Shown piece by piece: positions 26,928-36,614 of a stretch of 64,000 nt of DNA; positions within the stretch are counted from its first letter, which is position 1, and every line of letters starts with the position of its first letter. The position numbers and the translations under genes are program-made. Source of the DNA: Exilispira sp964581895 (GTDB taxonomy: Bacteria; Spirochaetota; JAAYUW01). The DNA lies in contig CAZOPR010000002.1 in assembly GCA_964581895.1 (NCBI GenBank), positions 1-64,000 of the forward strand, read 5' to 3'. Below the pieces are notes generated by a model that was not told the DNA's origin, ran no database searches, and saw only the letters and a list, made by a program, of their open reading frames with translations.

Positions 26928-27642
26928 CTACCAACTCCAGAAAAAGTTCTTCCAATGTCCCTTTTTGATTTTTAAGAGTTTGAAGTTCCGAAATTGTTCC
27001 AACAAACAATAACTTGCCTTTATTTATAATACCTACTCTGTCACAAAGCTGCTGGGCAATCTCAAGGATATGAGTGGAAAAAAACACACTTTTCCCTTCA
27101 TCAGCCTTTTCTTTCATCATATCTTTAAGTGTATGAGCCATAAGAGGGTCAAGTCCAACTATTGGCTCGTCTAATATCCAATTTTGAGGATCATGTATTA
27201 AAGAACCTATCAATAAAAGTTTTTGTTTCATCCCTCTTGAATATGTATTTATATAATTATGAATTGCATCTTTTAACTCAAAAGTTTCACATAATCTTTC
27301 AAGCCTTTCTTTTCTTGTTTTTTTATCTATTTTATATATATCTGCCAGAAAATTAAGGTATTCTATCCCTTTAAGCCTCCAGATTATATCTGAATTATCT
27401 TGTACATATCCAAATTTATTTTTGGTTTCGATTGGCTTTTTTTTTATAGAACTTCCATCAATAAGAATATCTCCCTCATCTGGATTTAAAATCCCAGTCA
27501 TCATCTTAATGGTTGTAGTTTTACCAGCTCCATTTGGTCCTAAAAAGCCAAATATCTCTTTATTATTAATCTCTATAGATAAATTGTCTACTGCTTTTTT
27601 CCCTTTAACATAGGATTTTGAAAGATTATCAATTTTAATCAT
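26920..27642 (-). CDS. ABC exporter ATP-binding protein
   Basis: This is a single-domain ATPase (240 residues) with Walker A GPNGAGKTT, Q-loop GYVQDNSD, signature YSRGMKQK, Walker B WILDEPIVGLD and the H-loop STHILE. The TYSRGMKQKL form is typical of drug/lipid-type ABC-2 exporters. AAAGGAG precedes the ATG by eight bases. It is translated just upstream of and coupled to the membrane partner, with an 8-bp overlap, and lies 39 bp after the RNA methyltransferase. Confidence 0.92.
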   Translation of the reverse strand: MIKIDNLSKSYVKGKKAVDNLSIEINNKEIFGFLGPNGAGKTTTIKMMTGILNPDEGDILIDGSSIKKKPIETKNKFGYVQDNSDIIWRLKGIEYLNFLADIYKIDKKTRKERLERLCETFELKDAIHNYINTYSRGMKQKLLLIGSLIHDPQNWILDEPIVGLDPLMAHTLKDMMKEKADEGKSVFFSTHILEIAQQLCDRVGIINKGKLLFVGTISELQTLKNQKGTLEELFLELVDE

Positions 27643-27681
27643 AAAAAAACTCCTTTTTAATTTTTCTTTAAGTTCTATTTT

Positions 27682-28617
27682 TTAATCAAGATTCCTTAAT
27701 TTATAAAAAGCACTTATTGTAAATCCTTCAAAAAATTGAGATGGAAGAATTCTATAGATAGGCAGTCTAATATTTTTCAAAGAAATATATTCAACATAGA
27801 TATCAGGAATATTATTAAATATTTCAAAATTTTTACAAGCCTTTAACTGATAATGATTTAAAGTATCTTCCAAAACTTTTTCATTTTCTATTTTATTTAA
27901 AGTACAGGTTGAATATATACAAAGACCACCATCTTTTAATGTCTTTAATGCACTATTTAATATTTTTTTCTGCAAATTTGAATACTTTTCCACCTCTTTT
28001 TCTGACCAGTTGCTAAAGCTGCTCTTATCATTTTGCAAAAATCTACCCTCACCACTACAAGGTGCATCTACAAGAACCTTATCAAAAGTATTAAAAAATT
28101 TTTCATCAAGATTTTCAGCTTTTTCATTTAATAGATTTACCTTGCAACCAAGTAGATTTAAGTTGTATTTCAATCTTTCAAATCTGATTTTATCCTTTTC
28201 ATTAGCATAAATATTTGCTTTATTGTTAGAAAGAGCACAAATTAGACTTGTTTTACTTCCTGGAGCAGCTGTAATATCTAAAATAGTTTCATTTTCGTTG
28301 GGATCAATAAGATATGCTGGTATCATGCTTGAAAAACTTTGAAGATAGATTAACCCATCATTTAATAAAGAAAGTTTTAATGCCTTATTTTCATTTAAAT
28401 TTAAAAAATAAAAAGCATTATTATAAAAAGTGGATTTCTTAAAATCTATCTTTTCTTCTTTCAATCTTTGGAAGACTTTTTCTATTTCAGATTTTAATGT
28501 GTTTATTCTAAATGTTGTAAATCTTTTTTTGATAAAGCCATTGATAATCTTTTGAGCAGTAGAAGAGGAGAATTGCTTGCTTATATAGTTATAATAATTC
28601 TCAAAAAATTTTTGCAT
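27682..28617 (-). CDS. RsmB/NOP2-family RNA m5C methyltransferase
   Basis: This SAM-dependent enzyme probably adds m5C to rRNA or tRNA. The 311 residues contain motif I ILDITAAPGSKTS, the motif IV block VDAPCSGEG and motif VI YSTCTLNKIENE; the two cysteines are the usual catalytic pair of this family. It is short: no N-terminal NusB domain, so it is not classical RsmB but an RsmF/Trm4-like variant. Its ATG overlaps the preceding peptidase stop (TAATG). Confidence 0.9.
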   Translation of the reverse strand: MQKFFENYYNYISKQFSSSTAQKIINGFIKKRFTTFRINTLKSEIEKVFQRLKEEKIDFKKSTFYNNAFYFLNLNENKALKLSLLNDGLIYLQSFSSMIPAYLIDPNENETILDITAAPGSKTSLICALSNNKANIYANEKDKIRFERLKYNLNLLGCKVNLLNEKAENLDEKFFNTFDKVLVDAPCSGEGRFLQNDKSSFSNWSEKEVEKYSNLQKKILNSALKTLKDGGLCIYSTCTLNKIENEKVLEDTLNHYQLKACKNFEIFNNIPDIYVEYISLKNIRLPIYRILPSQFFEGFTISAFYKLRNLD

Positions 28618-30089
28618 TAGTCAATTTTGCCACTTTCTTTCAACTTAAAAAGAATAGAAAAAAGCATTAAAACAAGAAAAATATTAGAAAGTGATTGGTT
28701 TTTTATAGTATAATTTTCCAGAACAAACTTTTCCATAAATTTTCCAAGCTGATCAAAACCTGCTTCACTTACTTTATCTGGGGTATCATAATAGGTGTGG
28801 TAAAACTCCTCTGGAAATTGATTTAAGCTAACAGCAGTATAACCTGCTTCATTAAAAGGATAATGATCTGTATTTGAACTTAAATTATCAAGGATAAACT
28901 TAAAATCATTATTTGCTCCAAAACTTCTTATCTTTAAGGCAAATTCTTTAGCAGGATGATTAGATTTGTTTCCCTGATAAAATAAAAGGTTATAACTAAC
29001 AGGCTCCTCTGATGCAACCATATCAAAATTAATCAATCTTAATTTTAACAAGTTCATAAAATTAGAATGGACAAAGTAATCTGAACCACACAACCCATTT
29101 TCTTCAGCATTAAAAAGAATTATTAAAGGGTTTATAGTAAGTTTATCTTTATAACCTGATAAGACTTTGGCCATTTCAAGGACAAAAGCGACTCCTGAAG
29201 CATTATCAAGAGCCCCGGGAAAATATCTACCATTTGGATCTTTTCCAAGATGATCTATATGTGCTGAAAATCCTAAATAATCAAAATTATCTTTTAAATT
29301 ATCCAACTTTTTATCATTTAGCCTTGCTATAATATTTTCTGTTTCTAAAGTTTTAAAACTTAGAGCAAGAGAAAGATTGATTTTAACATTTTCTGAAACA
29401 AAAAGATTATCTTCTACCTGTTTACATTTAGATTTTAACAAAGAGAAAAGATCATAAGTTATATAAATTTTTATTATTTTATCTTTTTTATTTAAGAATG
29501 AACTTTTATTATAACCAGGATAACCAGATGCTTTTGATATAGATTCTGTTGAGTAAGGTATTAAAATGGCTTTGACTTTTGCTTTTATATAAGCAAGATC
29601 CTGATCTACTTTACCATTATAATCATTGTTAACAACAACAATAGAATCATTAAAAATTTTACTTTTTATGTCATAAACACTTTTACCATCTATGATAAAC
29701 TTTGAAGTAACAGATCCACCAGATGCATAACCTGAAAAGGCTTCCTTAAAATCTTTTCTATGTTCAAAACTCTTTATTATTTGGTTATTTTCATCTAAAA
29801 GCTCAAAAACTGGAGTCTGCTCTAAAAAAGGAACAAGTGCCGAAAAACTTTGCCTTATAGTTTCAAATCCAGCATCATTAAGTATCTTTTCAGCGAAATT
29901 TAATGCGTTTATATTTCCCTGGGTCGATGGCTTTCTTCCTTCATAAATAGGAGAAGAAAGCTCTTTAACATAAGAGTAAGACTGGCTTGCATTAAAAATA
30001 TAAGTTTGAGTCAATGTTTGAAAAGATAGAAAAAGCACTATAGTAAAAAAAAGAAATAGAAGTAGATTTTTTGTTTTAAGTTTTTGCAT
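28617..30089 (-). CDS. M28-family membrane-anchored metallopeptidase
   Basis: The 490-residue protein has an N-terminal hydrophobic segment (signal or anchor) and a C-terminal one (NIFLVLMLFSILF). The M28 zinc core is intact: SAHIDHLG, GALDNASG, NAEENGLCG, INFDMVAS and FYHTYYDTPDKV supply the five ligands. M28 enzymes are aminopeptidases or, with glutamine substrates, cyclases. Residues before the core form the PA-like insertion found in many of them. Its start overlaps the MscS stop in TAATG, so it is translationally coupled. Confidence 0.88.
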   Translation of the reverse strand: MQKLKTKNLLLFLFFTIVLFLSFQTLTQTYIFNASQSYSYVKELSSPIYEGRKPSTQGNINALNFAEKILNDAGFETIRQSFSALVPFLEQTPVFELLDENNQIIKSFEHRKDFKEAFSGYASGGSVTSKFIIDGKSVYDIKSKIFNDSIVVVNNDYNGKVDQDLAYIKAKVKAILIPYSTESISKASGYPGYNKSSFLNKKDKIIKIYITYDLFSLLKSKCKQVEDNLFVSENVKINLSLALSFKTLETENIIARLNDKKLDNLKDNFDYLGFSAHIDHLGKDPNGRYFPGALDNASGVAFVLEMAKVLSGYKDKLTINPLIILFNAEENGLCGSDYFVHSNFMNLLKLRLINFDMVASEEPVSYNLLFYQGNKSNHPAKEFALKIRSFGANNDFKFILDNLSSNTDHYPFNEAGYTAVSLNQFPEEFYHTYYDTPDKVSEAGFDQLGKFMEKFVLENYTIKNQSLSNIFLVLMLFSILFKLKESGKID

Positions 30090-31195
30090 TATAAATCCTT
30101 TTTCTTTTTATTATAATATTTTTTTGTTTCGTAAAACTCTAAGGTTTGTACATCCGAAATAAGTCTAATTTTTCCCTTTTGTATAAAATTTAAAATATCT
30201 ATATTTATTTCATGTTTTAGTCTTAAAAACTCCATAAAATCTTTTGTTATTAAATAGTAGTAAATATCTAACTGAATAGTCATATCAGAAATTGAAGTGA
30301 TAAAGCATCTTTCAATTTCTGCTTCTTTGTAATTTAATATTATTTTAATTATTGATTGTCTAATCTTTTCAATTCTGTCTACCTTTGTTTCTAAGGGTAA
30401 TTTAAACTGGATAAAAACTCTTCTTTTTTCTATATTTTTGAAATTTCTAAGTTTACTACCAACTAGAATAGTATTGGGTATGATTAAAAGTTCACCATCT
30501 AAAGTCCTAATTCTTGTGGATTTAATACCAACAAATTCAACTGTTCCAGAAAGGTTTTCGTAAGAAACAAAATCTCCAACTTCAAAAGGTTTATCTGCTA
30601 AGATTGATATATAACTAAATAAATCGTTAAAAATATTCTGGGTGGCTAACGCTATTATTACTCCACCTATACCTAAACCAGCTAGCAGACTTGAGACTTT
30701 TATTCCTAAGATATTCAAACATATTAATATTGCTATAAACCAGATTAATATTTTGGATATTAGATTTACTGTTTTTATTGTTTTTCTAGTCTCTGTTTTA
30801 TCTAATGATTCAAATAACCTTGTTTTTAATATTAAATCTATAAGAGTGATAAATATTTGAGCCAAACCAAAAGTAAGGAAGATTGAAATAAAATGGCCAA
30901 AATATCTTTTAAAATCTGAATCTCTTAAGATTGGATTTGTTATAAAATAAATTAAAACCACAAAAAATATAAATAAAAATTTCTTTTGAAATGGCGCAAA
31001 TAGTTTCTTAAACGAATCTTTTGCTATCTTACTCTTTCTTGAAACATAAGCTTTAATAATTGATATAATTATAAATTTCAAAACTATGTAAACAGGTATT
31101 GAAAATAATAGAGTCAATATAGGTATAATATATTTAAGATAGGAATTGTTTAAGTGAAAAATATCATTGATCAGTTTATATATATTTTGAAGCAT
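30089..31195 (-). CDS. MscS-family mechanosensitive channel
   Basis: This is an inner-membrane channel that releases solutes on osmotic downshock. The 368 residues have hydrophobic N-terminal helices, the pore-lining GGVIIALATQNIFNDLFSY helix (the conserved A/G-rich TM3), then the beta domain with PFEVGDFV, GTVEFVGIKSTRIRTLDGELL and IPNTIL. Extra N-terminal segments make it longer than E. coli MscS. It begins an operon with a peptidase, an RNA methyltransferase and an exporter. No strong ribosome site precedes the ATG. Confidence 0.92.
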   Translation of the reverse strand: MLQNIYKLINDIFHLNNSYLKYIIPILTLLFSIPVYIVLKFIIISIIKAYVSRKSKIAKDSFKKLFAPFQKKFLFIFFVVLIYFITNPILRDSDFKRYFGHFISIFLTFGLAQIFITLIDLILKTRLFESLDKTETRKTIKTVNLISKILIWFIAILICLNILGIKVSSLLAGLGIGGVIIALATQNIFNDLFSYISILADKPFEVGDFVSYENLSGTVEFVGIKSTRIRTLDGELLIIPNTILVGSKLRNFKNIEKRRVFIQFKLPLETKVDRIEKIRQSIIKIILNYKEAEIERCFITSISDMTIQLDIYYYLITKDFMEFLRLKHEINIDILNFIQKGKIRLISDVQTLEFYETKKYYNKKKKDL

Positions 31196-31263
31196 AGATA
31201 ATCTAGTAAATTATCTATAATTTATTCTTTTATTACTATTTTTACTTATCTAATATCTTTCTC

Positions 31264-31797
31264 TTAATCTTCATCAGAACTAAATTCAATATCTTCATCG
31301 TCTTCATCATCTTCTTCGTAATCTTCTTCCATATCATGTCCATGTGCATGACCATGTTCCAATTCTTCTTTGGTAGCATCACGAACATCACTTATTTCGA
31401 TATCAAAATTTAAGTTTACTCCAGCTAAAGGATGATTTGCATCTATTGTTACATTTTTTTCTGTGAAATCAACAACTGTAACTATATGGAACCCGTCCTG
31501 AGATTGAATCTGAAGTTGAAGTCCTTTTTCTAATGGTTCAGTACCAAAATAAGATCTATCAACAGTCATAACAAGGTTATCATCATGTAAACCATATGCA
31601 TTTTCAGCATCAACATGAACAGAAAAATGATCACTAACATTCTTCCCTTCTAATTCATTTTCAAGCCCAGGGATAATCTGATGTGCTCCATGCAAATAGC
31701 TAAAAGGTTTACCTGATTCTGTTTGATCAAGAATAACACCATTATCATCCTTTACGGTATAAAAAAAACTAACGACTTTGTTTTTTGAAACTAACAT
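31264..31797 (-). CDS. slyD: SlyD-like FKBP peptidyl-prolyl isomerase
   Basis: This cytosolic foldase/chaperone has 177 residues, with an FKBP core split by the IF domain: FFYTVKDDNGVILDQTESG, YLHGAHQIIPGLENEL, HVDAENAYGL, FTEKNVTIDANHPLAGVNLNFD. The tail has a His-rich HGHAHGHD patch followed by an acidic stretch (EEDYEEDDEDDED), so nickel binding as in E. coli SlyD is plausible. AAGGAAT precedes the ATG. It follows the DUF3798 transporter operon on the same strand after 167 bp. Confidence 0.93.
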   Translation of the reverse strand: MLVSKNKVVSFFYTVKDDNGVILDQTESGKPFSYLHGAHQIIPGLENELEGKNVSDHFSVHVDAENAYGLHDDNLVMTVDRSYFGTEPLEKGLQLQIQSQDGFHIVTVVDFTEKNVTIDANHPLAGVNLNFDIEISDVRDATKEELEHGHAHGHDMEEDYEEDDEDDEDIEFSSDED

Positions 31798-31964
31798 TTT
31801 ACATTCCTTAATATTTATTTATTAACCTGAAAAGATAATATAAGCAATATTATAGTTAAGAAAAGAAGTATAAAAATTAATACTGATTATTCTTATTCAT
31901 CCAGAGTTAATACTTAAAAAATATAATAATTAAAAATAAAAAAGTAAAGAATAAAAAATGTTTT

Positions 31965-32480
31965 TTATTCTGTAACTTTTTCTGTATCTTTGATAATTTC
32001 TGTATCTGTTGTTTCTTGTATTATATATTGACCAGACCATTCATTATTATCTACAAATAAAGCTGCTAATTGCCAAACATATTGAGTAATCTTAGGATCC
32101 AGAGTAACTTCTTTTTCTATCCTTTTTACAAGGTTTTTCCCATCATAAAACTCAAAAACGACTTTCTTTTTATGCCATGGAATTACAATTTGGCCTGGAA
32201 CACCCTTATGGAAAGTAAATACTTGATCTTCATATACTTTTTTACCAAAAATTTTTGTAGATATAAGATTTGCAAAATCTACAAATACACTTTTACTGAC
32301 TGGATTTATTATTTTACAGGTATATAAAGCTTCGATTTCTGTACCATCTGATGCAATAAATTTTTGATTAAAAATATATACTGTATGACCCTTACCAATA
32401 TTATATAAAAAAACTATCAACAATATATATATAATGATAGCAGAAATTTTTACTATTATCCCCTTGATATTTGAATTCAT
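31965..32480 (-). CDS. Small membrane-anchored protein of the DUF3798 ABC operon
   Basis: I recognise no enzyme motif. The 171-residue protein has one N-terminal transmembrane helix (about residues 8-25) and a soluble beta-rich domain (TVYIFNQKFIASDG, ALYTCKIINP, ... VVFEFYDGKNLVKRIEKEV) likely outside the inner membrane. It lies at the 3' end of the transporter operon after two permeases, so an accessory role in import is inferred. It may match the DUF6672 family often linked to these transporters, but I cannot confirm that by inspection. A good ribosome site (AAGGGGA) precedes ATG 32480. Confidence 0.5.
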   Translation of the reverse strand: MNSNIKGIIVKISAIIIYILLIVFLYNIGKGHTVYIFNQKFIASDGTEIEALYTCKIINPVSKSVFVDFANLISTKIFGKKVYEDQVFTFHKGVPGQIVIPWHKKKVVFEFYDGKNLVKRIEKEVTLDPKITQYVWQLAALFVDNNEWSGQYIIQETTDTEIIKDTEKVTE

Positions 32481-32555
32481 AATATCCCCTTATATATAAT
32501 TTCAATCTGTAAATCTATAAGGTTTTCTTAAATTTTCCTTAATATTATCAAAAAT

Positions 32556-33722
32556 TTATTCTGTTTTTGTTTTAGGTGCTATTGTATTTTGTCTTAATGC
32601 CATTCTTTCTCTTTCTTTTTCTTTATGTCTTTTCCATGAATATAGTACAAGTGCTATAGCTATAATCCCATATGAAACAAAGACCCTAAAATATTCACCT
32701 ACCTGAGCGTTCCCAAGTATGTTTTTACCAGCCATAGGGGAAACAATAAACATAAGATGGAAAAGTGTAACTCCTAAAAATACATTCCCTATATTAGCAC
32801 TTGAAACAGTCGCGCCACCTACTAAAAGTGATGCTGCTGCAAATTGACCTGTTTGATCATGGCTATTGTAAGTTGAAAGAGTACCAATATTCTGTAAAAA
32901 GATAATTTGACCAATTGCAGCAAGAACTGTAGATATAACAATTGAAAGTAACCTAGTTTTATCTGAAGCTATACCTGATGATTCGGCAATAAGTCTATCC
33001 TGTCCGACCGCACGCATATCCTGCCCAATTTTTGTTTTTTTAAACCAGATTATAAAAAGACAGAAAATAGCTATCAATATAAAAGTTGTTATTTGAATTT
33101 TAATACCAGGATCATATTGAGTTTTAAGAACTGTTATTGGTATAAAATCATCAATACATTGTCTAATAGCCTGTAAATTTATTGCATTTCTAATCCCAAA
33201 ACCTCTGGATAATAGAAGAAGTTTATTTTTTATTGGAATAACAGGACCCATCATGTATAAAACGACAAATTGATAAAACCCATTCATGAAGAATCCTAAA
33301 ATCATTGAAGTTACCATCTCCCTACCTTTAGCTCTATTTAATATATAGCCACAGAAAAAACCAAGTAAAATAGCGATAGGAAGAGAAATCAAAATTGCAA
33401 GAAAAAATCCAGGAATACCTACTATACTCCAATCTGTAATTAAAATCAAAGCAATCTGACCTGCCATAGCTCCAAGAACCATGGCAAAATTTATACCCAT
33501 ACCAGCCATTATTGGAAGTAGTAAGGATAAAACTAAAAAAGAATTCCTAGCCAATCTTGTCAAAAGTTCATTTATAAGATACTTTACAGTAAAATGTGAC
33601 ATTGGAACTGTAAAGATCAAAAAGATTATAAACATTATTGGAACAGGATATTTAGATATAAAAACCATAATACTCTTAAAAATATTCTTTAATAAATTGT
33701 TTTGATTATCTATCTTTTTCAT
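32556..33722 (-). CDS. ABC transporter permease 2 (BPD_transp_2)
   Basis: This 388-residue inner-membrane permease has eight to ten hydrophobic helices and family blocks GINFAMVLGAMAGQIA, GREMVTSMILGFFMNGFYQF, GQDMRAVGQDRLIAESSGI and AASLLVGGATVSSANIGN. The start overlaps the stop of the first permease by four bases (ATGA). It belongs to the branched-chain/sugar-type importer class. Co-translation with permease 1 implies a heterodimeric channel. Confidence 0.9.
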   Translation of the reverse strand: MKKIDNQNNLLKNIFKSIMVFISKYPVPIMFIIFLIFTVPMSHFTVKYLINELLTRLARNSFLVLSLLLPIMAGMGINFAMVLGAMAGQIALILITDWSIVGIPGFFLAILISLPIAILLGFFCGYILNRAKGREMVTSMILGFFMNGFYQFVVLYMMGPVIPIKNKLLLLSRGFGIRNAINLQAIRQCIDDFIPITVLKTQYDPGIKIQITTFILIAIFCLFIIWFKKTKIGQDMRAVGQDRLIAESSGIASDKTRLLSIVISTVLAAIGQIIFLQNIGTLSTYNSHDQTGQFAAASLLVGGATVSSANIGNVFLGVTLFHLMFIVSPMAGKNILGNAQVGEYFRVFVSYGIIAIALVLYSWKRHKEKERERMALRQNTIAPKTKTE

Positions 33723-34804
33723 CTGTTTCCCTTTGTTTTTCTTGTTAATGCATAAAGGATCATACCCATAGAAATTATTATTCTAAATATTTCAGACATA
33801 TCTGTCTGTAGTAAACTATTTATAACAGAAGGAGCCATAGTTAATATGCCCTGAAATAAAAAAGTCCCAATTATCACATTACCAATATTCGCCTTATGAA
33901 CAGATGCTCCACCTAAAAGAATAGCTGCGACTGCTGGAAATCCCATATATAAAGGACCATTATATATCTGAATGAATCCATAACTTTGTTGATAAATTAT
34001 AATACCAATTGCCCCTAAAACAGTAGAAATAACAACAGAAAGGGTTCTCATTTTATCAACATTAACACCAGATGCTCTAGCAAAATCTGGATTTGATCCA
34101 ACTGCAGTCATTGCTGTTCCAACTTTAGTATGGAAAAAAGCCCATATTAAAAAGCATAAAAGTGCAAAAAATAAAAACATACCGGTTGGAAAATAGAAAG
34201 TCTCTCCAATCCTTATTGAAAGTATATTTGAGAGACTATTTTGCCAGAATTTTTGAGTTGATATTGTTGTCCTTAAACCTTTTCCTGCATAACCCCATAC
34301 CATAACTGGACTTCTAAATGGCAAAAGTAGCCAAAAAATACAAAACAAAGAAACTGAGGAAAATCCAACATATGTGGCTATCATCATTTCATCGCCCTTT
34401 ACCCTATTTAATAGCTGACCATAGCCATAACCAAAAATTACTGCGAAGGGGATTGAAATTGCGATAGCACTAAATAGACCTTTTAAACCAGTTAAATTGA
34501 ATTCAATGCTTAAAAGTGCACCTAAAATACCTGCAATAAACCCAAGAGGAAGACCAAAATTTAATCCGCATCCAGATTGAACCATAGGTACAAGGGCTAA
34601 GACCATTATTGCATTCATTCCTACTCTTACAAGGGTATCTGAAAGGCTTGTACTTAGTTTAAGTTTAGCAATTGGAGTCATCGCAAAAAGCAATACTAAA
34701 AAAATACCAATTATTATCCTGGGCCAACCTGCAACATCTATAAAATTTTTTAATGCTTGACCCAAGTTTTTCTTTTCCTTAATGCTATTTAAATTTTCTT
34801 TCAT
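33719..34804 (-). CDS. ABC transporter permease 1 (BPD_transp_2)
   Basis: This is the second half of the channel: 361 residues with the same architecture and motifs (GCGLNFGLPLGFIAGILGALL, GDEMMIATYVGFSS, GTAMTAVGSNPDFARASGV, AAILLGGASVHKANIGN). ATG 34804 is chosen because AGGA lies seven bases before it; a TTG two codons upstream also fits. It follows the ATPase by 12 bases and overlaps permease 2. Confidence 0.9.
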   Translation of the reverse strand: MKENLNSIKEKKNLGQALKNFIDVAGWPRIIIGIFLVLLFAMTPIAKLKLSTSLSDTLVRVGMNAIMVLALVPMVQSGCGLNFGLPLGFIAGILGALLSIEFNLTGLKGLFSAIAISIPFAVIFGYGYGQLLNRVKGDEMMIATYVGFSSVSLFCIFWLLLPFRSPVMVWGYAGKGLRTTISTQKFWQNSLSNILSIRIGETFYFPTGMFLFFALLCFLIWAFFHTKVGTAMTAVGSNPDFARASGVNVDKMRTLSVVISTVLGAIGIIIYQQSYGFIQIYNGPLYMGFPAVAAILLGGASVHKANIGNVIIGTFLFQGILTMAPSVINSLLQTDMSEIFRIIISMGMILYALTRKTKGNR

Positions 34805-34816
34805 ATTCAAATCCTG

Positions 34817-36406
34817 TTAGTTTTGCTTTGAACTTCCTACCATTAACATTCCAAATTCTTCAAGATCTGCTGTTGGAGGTAAAATTCCTGAAATCCTTCC
34901 TTCATCAACTATAGCTATCCTATCACAGACAGATCTTAACTCTTCTAACTCAGAGGATATAATGACAATTGTTGTACCATGTTCTTTATTATACTCTTTC
35001 AATGCCTCAAGAACAAGTTTTTTAGCTCCTACATCTATACCACGAGTTGGTTCTGAAACAAATAGAATTTTAGGGTCTAAAACAAAAGCTTTTGCAAGGC
35101 ATATTTTTTGTTGATTTCCACCAGATAGTTGTTGTGCAATCTGTTTTGTACTTGTACATTTTATTTCAAATTTATTAATATAATATTTAGCAATTTCTTC
35201 GATTTCTTTATCATTTCTCCACTTTATAAGACCTTTAATTAGTTTTTGCAGAAATTTTTCCTGCACTTGCATGGCTGTAAAAGAGATATTCCAATCGATT
35301 GGTTCTTCCAAAAGAAGTCCAACTCCTCTTCTATCTTCAGAAACAAATGCTAAACCCTGCTTTATTAATTTATGTGTATTTTGAAGTTCAAGTTTTTTAC
35401 CTTCAAATATAACCTGCCCGCCTGCTGGAAATAATCCCATAATTCCATTTGGAATTCCAAGTTTACCTTGCCCAGCAAGTCCTCCAAAACCTAAAATCTC
35501 GCCTTTTCTTACATCAAAAGAAACATCTCTAACAAGCTCACCAGGCATATCAACCCATAGATTTTTAACAGATAGTATTATTTCATCTGAAATATTTTTG
35601 CTTAAATTATCTTTGGCTTTTGATTCAACTGAGTGTCCTACCATCCATTCTACTACCTGTTTCATATTTGTCTTACTTGTTTCTATTTCACTTACAAGCT
35701 TACCATCTCTTAAAACTACTATTTTATCTGCTATATCAAGAACTTCTTGAAGTCTATGACTAATAAAAATAATTGATACTCCTTCTTTTGCCAATTTTTT
35801 CAGTGCTTTAAGTAAAATATCTGCTTCTGATTCTGTAAGAACAGCGGTAGGTTCATCAAGGACGATGATTCGTGCGTTTGCTCTTTCAAGCTCTCTTGCT
35901 ATTTCAGTAAATTGTTTGTGCCCAACAGGCATTTCTGTAACAAGCATATCTGGATCAATATTTACTCCAAGTTTATTAATAGCATTAATAGCTTGCTGTC
36001 TCATTTTTTCATAATCAAGAGTCTGCATTCTGCTGCCAAAAAGTTCCACTAAAAAATTATATTTTAATGGTTCTTTATTTAGTAAAATATTTTCAGTTGC
36101 AGTAAAACCAGGCAGTAATGAAAATTCTTGATGCACCATTCCAATCCCTGCTGCAATGGCATCAAAAGGAGAACTGAAAATAACTTTTTGCCCATCTATT
36201 ATTACATCTCCAGAATAACCACCAGTTTGATTTATAACTGGCATACCAAAAAGAATATTCATTAATGTAGATTTTCCAGCACCATTTTCACCAACAAGTC
36301 CTAAAATCTGCCCTTCATTTAAGGTGAAAGAAACTGAGCTTAATACTCTGTTCCCATAAAATTCTTTTGAAATTTCTTTCATTTCCAAAATAGGCTTTTG
36401 ACCCAT
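34817..36406 (-). CDS. ABC transporter double ATPase (sugar/BMP type)
   Basis: This is a 529-residue ATPase with two ABC domains. The first has Walker A GENGAGKST, Q-loop VHQEFSLLPGF, signature MPVGHKQF (diverged) and LDEPTAVLTESEA. The second has GLAGQGKLG in place of a normal P-loop, signature LSGGNQQK and SEPTRGIDVGAK. The class energises import of small molecules by BMP- or sugar-type binding proteins. AGGGG precedes the ATG. A terminator hairpin stands between the solute-binding gene and this gene, so the binding protein is likely made in excess. Confidence 0.92.
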   Translation of the reverse strand: MGQKPILEMKEISKEFYGNRVLSSVSFTLNEGQILGLVGENGAGKSTLMNILFGMPVINQTGGYSGDVIIDGQKVIFSSPFDAIAAGIGMVHQEFSLLPGFTATENILLNKEPLKYNFLVELFGSRMQTLDYEKMRQQAINAINKLGVNIDPDMLVTEMPVGHKQFTEIARELERANARIIVLDEPTAVLTESEADILLKALKKLAKEGVSIIFISHRLQEVLDIADKIVVLRDGKLVSEIETSKTNMKQVVEWMVGHSVESKAKDNLSKNISDEIILSVKNLWVDMPGELVRDVSFDVRKGEILGFGGLAGQGKLGIPNGIMGLFPAGGQVIFEGKKLELQNTHKLIKQGLAFVSEDRRGVGLLLEEPIDWNISFTAMQVQEKFLQKLIKGLIKWRNDKEIEEIAKYYINKFEIKCTSTKQIAQQLSGGNQQKICLAKAFVLDPKILFVSEPTRGIDVGAKKLVLEALKEYNKEHGTTIVIISSELEELRSVCDRIAIVDEGRISGILPPTADLEEFGMLMVGSSKQN

Positions 36407-36575
36407 TTAAAGCCCCTTTATTTTGTTTTCTATCACTTTCTACTTTATATTTAAATAAATTCAATATTTTTTTATCTTTCTTGAAATTATTATATTATTT
36501 TTTATTTTTACTAATTTATAAGTATAAAACATTTTTTAAATATAAAAACTTTTAATTATCTAAAAAAATAACAAA

Positions 36576-36597
36576 TGGGGGCTTATGAAAGCCCCCA
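36576..36597 (-). terminator. Intercistronic terminator/attenuator after the binding-protein gene
   Basis: A perfect 9-bp stem (TGGGGGCTT / AAGCCCCCA) with loop ATGA is followed on the reverse strand by a seven-T run. It sits directly after the DUF3798 stop and before the ATPase. It probably limits transcription of ATPase and permeases relative to the binding protein. Confidence 0.85.
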
Positions 36598-36614
36598 ATG
36601 ATTAAAAAAGCTAA

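Noticed and set aside
31949..31970. Hairpin AGAATAAAAAA/TTTTTTATTCT at the end of the 171-residue gene
   Set aside because: It is an A/T-only stem with a two-base loop, too weak to count as a terminator without other evidence.
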